Origin: Pedobacter duraquae
GTDB lineage: Bacteria > Bacteroidota > Bacteroidia > Sphingobacteriales > Sphingobacteriaceae
Assembly (NCBI RefSeq): GCF_004362245.1
Contig: NZ_SNWM01000004.1
Location: 62,001 to 126,000, forward strand
DNA: 64,000 nucleotides
Reading direction: 5' to 3'
The position numbers and the translations under genes were made by a program. Numbering within the stretch: the first letter of the stretch is position 1; each line of letters begins with the position of its first letter. Shown one piece after another: positions 27,197 to 35,127 of the stretch. The notes under the pieces are model-generated. The model was not told the origin of the DNA. It worked only from the letters and a program-made list of their open reading frames with translations, and did no database searches.

Positions 27197-28441
27197 TTAG
27201 TTAGTAAGGTCTATTGTTGTCGCATTGCTGTAGGCAGACATGTCTGAAGTAATGACTTTATCTCCCGATTTGATGCCCGACAAAATCTCCACGTAATCAA
27301 AATTCCGCATGCCGGTTTTTACTGTTCGCCTTACGGCCTTGTTGCCTTCAATCACGAATATCTGATCGGATGTAGCCCCTTTAAATGCAGATCCGTTTGC
27401 CACTCTGACCACCTTTGTTCGCGTAGCGGTTATCAGGAATACATCTACTTTTTGATTTGGTCGCAGCTGCGCATTAGATTCGTCAAGCCGAATATCAAAG
27501 GATACGATGCTATTGCTTATTGCGGGAGAAATATTGACGATGTGCCCTTTTAATAACACTTCATTAAAACGTATTAAGACCGGCATATTCTGATGTACCT
27601 GATCCTGCATATTATCAGTGATGCTTCCGGCAACTTTAAAGCCAGAAAGATCGGCGATACGTGCCAGTACCTCCCCTTCATGAACGCTGGCGCCAATATT
27701 CTTATTCACCCAGGTGATCACGCCATCATGCGTGGCGATAATGTTTGCCAGGTTAAGCTTGCGCTTTGCCGCTGCCTCATCGTTACGTTGTATTGCCAGT
27801 GCAATCTCGGCTTCTCTGATTTCAATCAGCATGGTTTGCTGTTTACTCTTGATCTCGTTTTCGAGTTGCTTTTTCTCCAATTCAGCAACTTTCAGGTTAA
27901 GCTCTGCCTGCTCGATTCCTTCACGTGTACCACCACCTGCCTTGAAAAGACGTTTTGCATTGGATACCGCATCAACCAGACTGCTGATGCGGAGTTGTTT
28001 GATACTGTTGCTGGAGTTGATATCGTAAAAGCTTTTCTGCAGGTCCAGCTTTAGCTTCCTGATTTCATTTTCCTTAGATTCTATCTGGTAGACAAGTTTA
28101 TGGTGATCGGTCTCCGCTGCAGATTTATCCAGCGTAAGGATAGACTGACCAGGTTTTATTTTGGTGCCAGCGTTTAACAATACCGTAGTAATTGCACCGC
28201 TAATCGGACTGCTCAGCACTTCTTCAAATTCTGGAAGCACCTCACCGGTAGCATTAATTGTATTGGAGATTTCCCCAATTTCTGCAGTAGCCGTTGTGTA
28301 AGCCGATTTGTTGATCGACGGTGTTAAATAATATCGGAATATCAGGATGCCCAGGATAAGCCCTGCTATCAAGAGCGTAATAACCACACTATATTTTCTT
28401 TTGCGCCTGGCGCTGACCTCTTCGACAATTGTCCTGTCCAT
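27197..28441 (-). CDS. HlyD/MacA-type periplasmic adaptor
   Basis: 414 residues. One N-terminal helix (about residues 17-34, VVITLLIAGLILGILIF) is followed by a lipoyl-like half, a coiled-coil hairpin around residues 110-230 rich in Lys/Glu (VAELEKKQLENEIKSK), the second lipoyl half (GVITWVNKNIGASVHEGEVL) and beta-barrel domains. It bridges the inner-membrane permeases and the TolC channel. First gene of the seven-gene export and signalling operon; a sigma-54-like promoter ends about 24 bp before its ATG. Confidence 0.9.
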   Translation of the reverse strand: MDRTIVEEVSARRKRKYSVVITLLIAGLILGILIFRYYLTPSINKSAYTTATAEIGEISNTINATGEVLPEFEEVLSSPISGAITTVLLNAGTKIKPGQSILTLDKSAAETDHHKLVYQIESKENEIRKLKLDLQKSFYDINSSNSIKQLRISSLVDAVSNAKRLFKAGGGTREGIEQAELNLKVAELEKKQLENEIKSKQQTMLIEIREAEIALAIQRNDEAAAKRKLNLANIIATHDGVITWVNKNIGASVHEGEVLARIADLSGFKVAGSITDNMQDQVHQNMPVLIRFNEVLLKGHIVNISPAISNSIVSFDIRLDESNAQLRPNQKVDVFLITATRTKVVRVANGSAFKGATSDQIFVIEGNKAVRRTVKTGMRNFDYVEILSGIKSGDKVITSDMSAYSNATTIDLTN

Positions 28442-28464
28442 CTAAATATTTTTAGACAGGCTTT

Positions 28465-28480
28465 TACAAGCAAAATGCCA
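28465..28480 (-). promoter_or_regulatory. Candidate sigma-54 promoter of the export operon
   Basis: On the reverse strand the sequence is TGGCAT-TTTGC-TTGTA, against the consensus TGGCAC-N5-TTGCW. The -24 GG is intact; the -12 GC is GT. The predicted start near 28454 leaves about 13 nt of leader. The assignment is strengthened by the matching sequence before the 28586-30961 gene and by the sigma-54 activator in this operon. Confidence 0.5.
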
Positions 28481-28484
28481 CGAT

Positions 28485-28509
28485 TATATCACTGAACTTC
28501 AGTTATATA
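28485..28509. repeat. Palindrome upstream of the export operon
   Basis: ACTGAA-C-TTCAGT (28491-28503) is a perfect 6-bp inverted repeat around one base. It extends, after one mismatch on each side, to TATAT/ATATA, giving a 25-bp near-palindrome. It abuts the -24 box and is absent from the other sigma-54-like promoter, so it may bind a separate regulator. Confidence 0.5.
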
Positions 28510-28531
28510 TGAAATTGCATGAAAATGAAAA

Positions 28532-28566
28532 TGCCCGATATCGAACGTCTGGTTCGTTAACGGGCA
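28532..28566. promoter_or_regulatory. Pair of 15-bp activator-site-like elements, also a hairpin
   Basis: GTTCGTTAACGGGCA (28552-28566, forward) and the reverse complement of GTTCGATATCGGGCA (28532-28546) both fit GTTCR-N4-CGGRCA. Their centres are 20 bp apart, 59 and 79 bp upstream of the -24 box of the HlyD promoter. The inverted arrangement also forms a stem-loop after the 28586 gene stop, with a U-rich stretch beyond, so it may double as that gene's terminator. Confidence 0.55.
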
Positions 28567-28585
28567 TCTTTTATAGGATTTTGAT

Positions 28586-30961
28586 TTACTCGGATTTCAG
28601 TGATACTATCGGGTTGACCCTTGCTGCCTGAAAAGCTTGCAATCCTACCGTGAGCCATGAAATACATAATGATAACAATGCTGCAGCGGCGAAATACCAG
28701 GCTTGAAGAGAAATTCTGTACGCGTACCCGTCTAACCAATATCTTGCCATCAGGTAACTGAGCGGCAATGCAATCACTACAGACAGTACTACTGGCATAA
28801 TAAACTCTTTAGAAAGTACATAGATAATATTCATTTCTGTAGCGCCCAATACCTTTCTGATGCCAATTTCCTTTTGCTTGCGCTCTGCAGTAAAGGCAGC
28901 CAGGCCAAACAGGCCGAGACAGGAAATAACAATTGCCAACCCTGCAAAATATTTAGAGAGTACAGCTACGCGATTTTCAGCAGTATACTGTGCCTGAAAA
29001 TCCTGGTCAAGGAAACGGTATTCGAACGAAAATCCCGGATTATACTGCGTGTAGAAATTTCTGATCAATCCGATAGTTGCTTTTTCTTCCCCTGCAGCAA
29101 TACGCACCAGGATTCTTGTCGACTTTTTAGGGGCGTAATAAAAAAACAATGGTTTTACGCTCTGTTGTATTGACTCGAAGTTAAAATCTTTTACGATGCC
29201 CACGATTTGATAATCCTGACCCCAAAGATTAAATATCTTTCCAACGGGATTTTTCAAACGCATAGCCCTGATCCCACTTTCATTGATCATGATTTTAGTG
29301 CTGTCAGCACCAAAACGGGCTGAAAAGCTCCTTCCGGCAACCATTTGCATACCTAAAGTTTCTACCAGGTCATCGTTGATACCAGCGTGCTGGAACTTGA
29401 TAACTTCCTTAGGATCTCTGCCCTCCCAATTGAACGCCCCTACGGTAGATCCAAATTCGCCCAGAAAACTTCGGTCCATGCCCGATACATGAACGACCCC
29501 CGGGATCTTTTTAAGCTCATCAATAAATGGTGCAGAATTGCCGTTTATTTTTCCCTGAACATCAATATTGATTACGTGATCCCGCTTAAAGCCAAGGTTT
29601 TTGGTCTGTACAAATTCTATCTGTTTGTAAATTACAAAGACAGAAACGATCAGCACAATAGAAAGCGTAAACTGGAACACTACCAGCCCTTTTCTTGTCC
29701 ATACCTCGGTGATTGAGTTGCTGATTTTGCCTTTTAGGGCAGCGGCGGGATTAAAACCAGAGATGTAAAATGCAGGGTAACTCCCGGCAACCAATCCGGT
29801 AAATAAAGTGATTGTGCTTAAACCGAGTATCAATCGCCAGTCAAAATGGACTGCCAGATCTTTATCAGTCAGCCTGTTAAATGCCGGAAGAAATAATTCG
29901 GCAAAAAGCATGGCTACAAATAAGGCCAATATTGCCAATACCGTCGACTCGCTGAGATACTGAACAATTAACGATCCTCTTCGCACACCCATTACTTTCT
30001 TGATACCAACCTCTTTCATCCGTCTGGAGGCTTTTGCAGTAGAAAGGTTCATGAAATTGATGCAGGCGATCAATAATATGAAGACTGCGATCAATGAAAA
30101 GAGCGCCACGTAGTCAATTCTGCCTCCTGTCTGTTTTCCATTTTCATATTTACCATATAGGTAACCGTCATGAAATGGGCGCATAAATAATGTCCGGTAT
30201 TGTTCGCCCTTGTTTTTAAGAAAATCTTTTATCTTAGATTCAAAGACTTTAGGATCCGTACCTTCCTTTAAAACAATATAGGCGCTTGGTCCTCTGTTAC
30301 CCCATTTAGCATAATTGGCATTTGGTCCAAGAATATATTCAGGTGTAACCAAAAAATCAAAGTGATCAGATGAATTTGCGGGAATATCCTTAAATACCCC
30401 CGTAACCAGACAATGGTTTATATTTTGTAATTCAGGATTACGCCAAACCATCTCTTTGCCTAACACTTCAGTACTGTGAAAAAGTTTTTTTGCAAGGGAC
30501 TCGGAGATTACTATACCGTTGCGGCCTTTAAGTACCTCATTTGTATTTCCAGAAAGCAAAGGATAGGAAAACACCTTGAAAAAATCCGCAGAAGCAAATT
30601 TTCCTGCTGCGCCGATACCGGTACCATCTTTAACGGAAGCTTTCGACTGTGCAAGCCAATATGTAGGCGATGCCGTAAGGCCATACTCAACCTCAGGCAT
30701 TTCTGAAGCCAGAGTTGTAGCGAGTAATCCCGATGTCGATTCAGCTGTTACTATACCATCAGCGAGTTTCTCATTTTCCATGATCTGGTACAGGCGACTA
30801 TCGTATTGATGAAATCTGTCCATCTGCAGCTCGTCGTTTACCCAAAGATAAATGATTATAGTACAGCACAAACCTGCTGATAAACCGATCAAATTAATAA
30901 AGAATGAACTTTTATAGCGTTTGAAATTCCTGTATGCGAGTAATAAATGATGCTGAAACAT
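28586..30961 (-). CDS. Large MacB-type ABC permease with two FtsX domains
   Basis: 791 residues from the ATG at 30961. A TTG ten codons upstream lies within the promoter and is rejected. The plan is an N-terminal helix, a MacB_PCD-like periplasmic domain, an FtsX triple helix (RRMKEVGIKKVMGVRRGSL), a further helix, a second periplasmic domain and a second FtsX triple helix (RKQKEIGIRKVLGATEMNI). This doubled form is very common in Bacteroidota. It has no ATPase beside it and may use the LolD-type ATPase of the next operon. It carries its own sigma-54-like promoter with the same upstream site arrangement as that operon. Confidence 0.9.
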   Translation of the reverse strand: MFQHHLLLAYRNFKRYKSSFFINLIGLSAGLCCTIIIYLWVNDELQMDRFHQYDSRLYQIMENEKLADGIVTAESTSGLLATTLASEMPEVEYGLTASPTYWLAQSKASVKDGTGIGAAGKFASADFFKVFSYPLLSGNTNEVLKGRNGIVISESLAKKLFHSTEVLGKEMVWRNPELQNINHCLVTGVFKDIPANSSDHFDFLVTPEYILGPNANYAKWGNRGPSAYIVLKEGTDPKVFESKIKDFLKNKGEQYRTLFMRPFHDGYLYGKYENGKQTGGRIDYVALFSLIAVFILLIACINFMNLSTAKASRRMKEVGIKKVMGVRRGSLIVQYLSESTVLAILALFVAMLFAELFLPAFNRLTDKDLAVHFDWRLILGLSTITLFTGLVAGSYPAFYISGFNPAAALKGKISNSITEVWTRKGLVVFQFTLSIVLIVSVFVIYKQIEFVQTKNLGFKRDHVINIDVQGKINGNSAPFIDELKKIPGVVHVSGMDRSFLGEFGSTVGAFNWEGRDPKEVIKFQHAGINDDLVETLGMQMVAGRSFSARFGADSTKIMINESGIRAMRLKNPVGKIFNLWGQDYQIVGIVKDFNFESIQQSVKPLFFYYAPKKSTRILVRIAAGEEKATIGLIRNFYTQYNPGFSFEYRFLDQDFQAQYTAENRVAVLSKYFAGLAIVISCLGLFGLAAFTAERKQKEIGIRKVLGATEMNIIYVLSKEFIMPVVLSVVIALPLSYLMARYWLDGYAYRISLQAWYFAAAALLSLCISWLTVGLQAFQAARVNPIVSLKSE

Positions 30962-30986
30962 ATACTTATGTAGTTTAACTCCTTTA

Positions 30987-31002
30987 GCCAATCTACATGC
31001 CA
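30987..31002 (-). promoter_or_regulatory. Candidate sigma-54 promoter of the large permease gene
   Basis: Reverse strand reads TGGCAT-GTAGA-TTGGC against TGGCAC-N5-TTGCW. The first T lies 41 bp upstream of the ATG, compared with 39 bp for the HlyD promoter. The -12 GC is shifted (GGC). Weak alone; the parallel with 28465-28480 is the main support. Confidence 0.5.
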
Positions 31003-31054
31003 GCTCAAGAACGCAGTATTAGGGCTCAAAAATGGTGTTTTTTGAAATGAGTAT

Positions 31055-31089
31055 GTTCAGATACGGACAAAATTGTTCACTAGCGGACA
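31055..31089. promoter_or_regulatory. Tandem 15-bp activator-site-like direct repeats
   Basis: GTTCAGATACGGACA (31055-31069) and GTTCACTAGCGGACA (31075-31089) are direct repeats with centres 20 bp apart, 60 and 80 bp upstream of the -24 box of the permease promoter. They fit GTTCR-N4-CGGRCA, the same element found before the HlyD gene at the same distance. The second copy overlaps the stop codon of the neighbouring phosphotransferase gene. Confidence 0.6.
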
Positions 31090-32075
31090 TACCAATCTAC
31101 CCACTGCCGGATAAGACCCACGCGATCTTTTAAAAATCTGGGTCCAAAAAAGCTATTGGACCAATCTTCAAAGTTGTCATACTGAAAACCAAGATAGAAT
31201 ATCCAGAAGGCAAAACCAAAATAGGGAATTGCCTGTAATTCTGCGTCACTAACGGTTCGCAGATTACGATAACTTTCAACAAATACCGCAAAATCGATGT
31301 CTGCTTGCTCCTGCGTAGCCCGTTTCAGATAAACATCCATAAAATAGTGCACGTAGAATGATGCAAGATCATTCACAAAAAAGCCTTTACCAGCGAAATC
31401 AAAATCAAATAGCGTAATCCTTTCGACACCCTCGAAATGGAAATTTTTGGGAAGAAGATCATAATGACAATAGCCATATCCCCAACCTTTGGTATCCAAC
31501 GCAACCATTTTTGCAGCTACGCTATTAACTTGCGCTTCAAGATAGCGGTATTCAGATTCTAGTCCTACAAATGCTGGTTTAATGCGTGCCAAAGGCTTAA
31601 GCAAGATATGTTCAACATCAAAAACACGACTGTTACCGGATAGTTCCATGCCTGCCGTGAGGTTATGGACTTCCGCAACGGCTCTGCCCAGAAGTTTCAG
31701 GTGTTGATTATTAAGGGGCATAACAACTTCTCCCCTGGCATAACTAAAAAGCAGACCATGGCGCATGCCTTCTGCGGCATTAAAATATTGGATGTAGCCA
31801 CCGTGAATATCGGCTATCGGATACGAAACCTGTGCACCCGCATCGGCGAGGCGGATTAATAGCTCAGCCTCTGCCTGAATCTCAGTAAGACTGCGATGTG
31901 CATCGCGATAAATTTTGAAGATATATTTCTCAGTTACCCCTTCAATGAGGTAGGTGTCGCTAACATTGTGGATCAGCAAACGGCAAGTCAGTTGTTTCAG
32001 GTCATAAAACTGCTCGATGTGCTGCCCAATAGCATATGCGGCTAACAAAGAGTACTGCGTAGGAAAAATCGGCAT
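31080..32075 (-). CDS. Aminoglycoside phosphotransferase-fold kinase
   Basis: 331 residues from the ATG at 32075. The frame is open to a TTG at 32141, but that would span the promoter. Kinase features are IFKIYR (ATP-site Lys), HYDLLPKNFHF (catalytic loop, HxDxxxxN) and TLFDFDFAGKG (metal-binding DFD). The N-terminus resembles the homoserine kinase type II/SrkA branch of the APH family, so the substrate is probably a small metabolite or a protein rather than an antibiotic. A TATATTTG element ends 4 bp before the ATG, suggesting a leaderless message. Confidence 0.8.
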   Translation of the reverse strand: MPIFPTQYSLLAAYAIGQHIEQFYDLKQLTCRLLIHNVSDTYLIEGVTEKYIFKIYRDAHRSLTEIQAEAELLIRLADAGAQVSYPIADIHGGYIQYFNAAEGMRHGLLFSYARGEVVMPLNNQHLKLLGRAVAEVHNLTAGMELSGNSRVFDVEHILLKPLARIKPAFVGLESEYRYLEAQVNSVAAKMVALDTKGWGYGYCHYDLLPKNFHFEGVERITLFDFDFAGKGFFVNDLASFYVHYFMDVYLKRATQEQADIDFAVFVESYRNLRTVSDAELQAIPYFGFAFWIFYLGFQYDNFEDWSNSFFGPRFLKDRVGLIRQWVDWYVR

Positions 32076-32078
32076 CAA

Positions 32079-32086
32079 CAAATATA
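32079..32086 (-). promoter_or_regulatory. -7 element immediately before the APH-fold kinase ATG
   Basis: TATATTTG (reverse strand) is an exact TAnnTTTG with only three bases between it and the ATG, so transcription would start at or next to the start codon. Confidence 0.5.
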
Positions 32087-32177
32087 ATAGTTCCAAACCA
32101 CTTTGGGGAATGTTTTGGCGCTTGCTGGAGGTCTGCCGCAATATATCTTATGCACCGATCTTTTCTTAAACAATTAT

Positions 32178-32221
32178 CGCGCTCAGGCGTTGACCCTGCA
32201 ACCCTGCGTCTACCAACGTAA
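32178..32221. repeat. Short 11-nt-period repeat upstream of the ferritin-like gene
   Basis: Four consecutive 11-nt blocks can be read: CGCGCTCAGGC, GTTGACCCTGC, AACCCTGCGTC, TACCAACGTAA. GTTGACCCTGC matches units of the long array at 35128-35271 (GTTGACGCCCC, ATTGACCCGGG). The other blocks are weak matches. Confidence 0.35.
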
Positions 32222-32244
32222 GAGAAACATAAATACTTAAACCT

Positions 32245-32796
32245 ATGAAAAAAGAATCATCAGGCGAACCTAAGTTTACAACTAAGGCTTCGCCAAAAAC
32301 AGAACCTGCCTTAATGGAACTGTTTCTGGATGGCATTAAAGACATTTACTGGGCAGAAAATCATCTGGTAAAAACATTGCCTAAGATGGAAAAGGCTGCA
32401 AGTTCTGAAAAGCTGAAGGCAGCAATCGCGGATCATCTGGAGGTAACGAAAACACAGGTCTCCAGATTGGAACAGGTATTTGAGCTACTTGGTGAGAAGC
32501 CACAGGCAAAAAAATGTGACGCCATGGAAGGCATCTCCAAAGAAGGTGAAAGCATTGTCGAAAGCACCGAAGCAGGAACAGCAACGCGGGACGTGGGTAT
32601 TATCCTGGCCTCACAGAAAGTAGAGCATTACGAGATTTCTACCTATGGCGGTCTAAACCAACTAGCCATTACACTTGGATTGAACGATGTAGCAGATCTC
32701 CTTGCAGAAACACTCGCTGAAGAGAAAGAAGCAGATTTGTTGTTAACAGATATTGCCGAAAATGAAGTTAACTATAACGCTGCGGAAGAAGCATAA
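32245..32796 (+). CDS. Ferritin-like YciE/DUF892 protein
   Basis: 183 residues. After a charged N-terminal 25 residues, a four-helix DUF892 domain begins with LMELFLDGIKDIYWAENHLVKTLPKM, carrying the family's metal-ligand Glu, and continues with KTQVSRLEQVFELLG and ASQKVEHYEISTYGGL. YciE-type proteins are small diiron-type ferritin-like proteins found in stress regulons. The catalase gene follows 12 bp downstream, so the two are almost certainly one operon, consistent with peroxide or stationary-phase defence. Confidence 0.9.
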   Translation: MKKESSGEPKFTTKASPKTEPALMELFLDGIKDIYWAENHLVKTLPKMEKAASSEKLKAAIADHLEVTKTQVSRLEQVFELLGEKPQAKKCDAMEGISKEGESIVESTEAGTATRDVGIILASQKVEHYEISTYGGLNQLAITLGLNDVADLLAETLAEEKEADLLLTDIAENEVNYNAAEEA

Positions 32797-32808
32797 GCAT
32801 TTAAAGAT

Positions 32809-34998
32809 ATGGCAACAAAAAAGACTCCCGCTACAGCGGTAACACCATTATCAAACGCAAAAGTAGATGACCTTTCTAAAAATACCGTCGACCCTGCTGG
32901 TACACATTTGACCAATAACCACGGTCTTAGAATTAATGATGATCAAAATTCGCTAAAAGCAGGTCCGAGAGGTGCTACCCTTCTTGAAGATTTTCTGCTT
33001 CGGGAAAAAATCACACATTTTGACCATGAACGTATCCCAGAGCGAATTGTTCATGCACGCGGATCGGCAGCACATGGTGTATTTAAGGTGTATGAATCGC
33101 TGTCGGAAATTACACGTGCAGATTTCCTGAATGACGTGGCGGCAGAAACGCCTGTTTTTGTTCGTTTCTCAACTGTAGCCGGCTCCAGAGGTTCTACCGA
33201 TCTTGCCCGCGATGCGAGGGGTTTTGCAGTCAAATTTTATACTCAGGCAGGAAATTTTGACCTTGTAGGCAATAATATACCAGTATTTTTTATTCAGGAT
33301 GCGATTAAATTCCCGGATCTTATCCATGCGGTTAAACCAGAGCCAGATAACGAAATGCCTCAGGCAGCATCTGCTCATGATACCTTCTGGGATTTTATTT
33401 CGTTGATGCCCGAGTCAGCGCACATGATTATGTGGGTAATGAGCGATCGGGCCATACCCCGGAGCTACCGAATGATGGAGGGTTTCGGCGTTCATACATT
33501 TAGACTGATTAATTCCGCCGGTAAGGCTTCATTTGTTAAGTTCCACTGGAAACCACTTCTGGGTGTGCATTCTGTTGCCTGGGATGAAGCGCAAAATATC
33601 TCAGGTAAAGATCCGGATTTCCATCGCAGGGATTTGTGGGATGCTATCGAAAGCGGTGCTTTTCCAGAATGGGAATTAGGGATACAGGTGATTCCTGAAG
33701 AAGACGAACATAAATTTGAATTCGATCTGCTTGACCCTACTAAGCTTGTTCCTGAAGAACTTGTTCCGGTGCAACGTGTTGGCAAAATGACCCTGAATAG
33801 GAATCCGGATAATTTCTTTGCTGAAACCGAACAGGTGGCATTCCACGTGGGGCATGTAGTGCCAGGCATTGATTTCACCAATGATCCATTACTTCAAGGA
33901 AGGTTGTTCTCTTATACCGATACACAGTTATTGCGTTTAGGAGGCCCGAATTTTCATGAAATTCCCATTAACCGACCTGTGGTTCCAGTAACAAATAACC
34001 AACGTGACGGCCATATGCGTCAGACGATTAATCGCGGGAAAAGTAGCTATAACCCGAATACCATAGCGAATAACGAACCGGCGCAGGCGAAGGCTGCTGA
34101 CGGGGGCTTTGTGTCTTATTCTGAACGTATAGACGCAAGAAAAGTTCGTGAAAGAAGTGACAGTTTCTTCGATCACTTTAGTCAGGCCAGACTATTCTTT
34201 AACAGTCAGTCCGATCCTGAGAAAAATCACATCATCGACGCACTAACATTTGAGTTGGGTAAAGTAAAGACCTTAGCAATCAGAGAGCGGATGCTGGGTA
34301 TTCTGGCACAAATTGATGATGGTATCGCCACAGCGGTAGCATATGGCTTGGGCATGCATGTTCCACAGCATCCTGAGCAGTTTACTAACCAGAGTATCCC
34401 TGCGGATGCAGATCCCGAGGCGTACCGCTCTGTACAGGTAGAAAGTTCGCTACTTAAATCTGAAGCTTTAAGTATGGCCAATACGGTTAAAGATAGTATT
34501 AAGACCCGGAAGGTGGCTATTTTAGCGGCAGATGGGGTAAATGAGAAATCGTTAAATACTGTAAAAGATGCTATTGTTGCGCAAGGTGGAGTAGTTGAAG
34601 TGATAGCGCCGAGGTTGGGCTATATTGTAAGTGAGAACGACAAGCAAATTCATGTGGACCAAAGTTTTCTGACGGCGGCATCAGTACTGTTTGATGCAGT
34701 CTATGTTCCCGGAGGCACTAATAGTGTAGCAACGATTGAGGCAGAAGCCGATGCAATTCATTTCCTTAATGAGGCATTTAAACACTGCAAAGCCATTGCG
34801 GCTGATGAACAAGCTATGCAGGTTTTGGAGGCAACTTATTTTAGCAAGAAACTTCCGCCTGATTTTAGCGATGACAGTGTGATTAGTGAAGGCATAGTAG
34901 TAAGTGGCAACGCTAAAAAGTTGTCTGAACAATTTATAGTGGCTATTGCGCAACACCGTTTTTGGGAGCGTGAAAAACCCAGGAAAGTGCCGGCGTAA
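32809..34998 (+). CDS. katE: Large-subunit catalase HPII type
   Basis: 729 residues, the length of the large clade 2 catalases. The essential His is His82 in RIVHARGSAAHG. The distal Asn lies in NFDLVGNNIPVFF, and the proximal haem Tyr in RLFSYTDTQLLRLG. After about residue 560 a DJ-1/PfpI-like flavodoxin domain follows (KTRKVAILAADGVNEKSL; ADAIHFLNEAFKHCKAIAADEQAM), as in E. coli KatE. It degrades hydrogen peroxide and is usually a stationary-phase enzyme. The ankyrin gene lies beyond the terminator on the other strand. Confidence 0.96.
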   Translation: MATKKTPATAVTPLSNAKVDDLSKNTVDPAGTHLTNNHGLRINDDQNSLKAGPRGATLLEDFLLREKITHFDHERIPERIVHARGSAAHGVFKVYESLSEITRADFLNDVAAETPVFVRFSTVAGSRGSTDLARDARGFAVKFYTQAGNFDLVGNNIPVFFIQDAIKFPDLIHAVKPEPDNEMPQAASAHDTFWDFISLMPESAHMIMWVMSDRAIPRSYRMMEGFGVHTFRLINSAGKASFVKFHWKPLLGVHSVAWDEAQNISGKDPDFHRRDLWDAIESGAFPEWELGIQVIPEEDEHKFEFDLLDPTKLVPEELVPVQRVGKMTLNRNPDNFFAETEQVAFHVGHVVPGIDFTNDPLLQGRLFSYTDTQLLRLGGPNFHEIPINRPVVPVTNNQRDGHMRQTINRGKSSYNPNTIANNEPAQAKAADGGFVSYSERIDARKVRERSDSFFDHFSQARLFFNSQSDPEKNHIIDALTFELGKVKTLAIRERMLGILAQIDDGIATAVAYGLGMHVPQHPEQFTNQSIPADADPEAYRSVQVESSLLKSEALSMANTVKDSIKTRKVAILAADGVNEKSLNTVKDAIVAQGGVVEVIAPRLGYIVSENDKQIHVDQSFLTAASVLFDAVYVPGGTNSVATIEAEADAIHFLNEAFKHCKAIAADEQAMQVLEATYFSKKLPPDFSDDSVISEGIVVSGNAKKLSEQFIVAIAQHRFWEREKPRKVPA

Positions 34999-35021
34999 AG
35001 CCAGCCAATTCACGGGTACAT

Positions 35022-35056
35022 ATGCCGGCTTCTGCACAAGGAGCCGGCATTTTTTG
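35022..35056 (+). terminator. Intrinsic terminator of the ferritin-catalase operon
   Basis: A perfect 9-bp stem (ATGCCGGCT / AGCCGGCAT) with an 11-nt loop, followed by a run of T, 23 bp after the catalase stop. Confidence 0.88.
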
Positions 35057-35127
35057 TGCCCATTACCTCATTCTTTTGTCGCAATTTCAGGCCGATGGCG
35101 TATAGGACAACATTCATATACATAGCG

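Noticed and set aside
27593..28054. Long forward frame (153 codons) opposite HlyD
   Set aside because: Opposite-strand shadow of the adaptor's coiled coil; composition is not protein-like and it has no promoter or motif.
30962..30991. TTG start for the large permease
   Set aside because: It overlaps the sigma-54-like promoter; the ATG at 30961 begins the usual MFQHHLLLAYRN-type permease N-terminus.
33051..33233. Reverse-strand frames over the catalase gene
   Set aside because: Antisense shadows of the catalase coding sequence, low complexity, no support.
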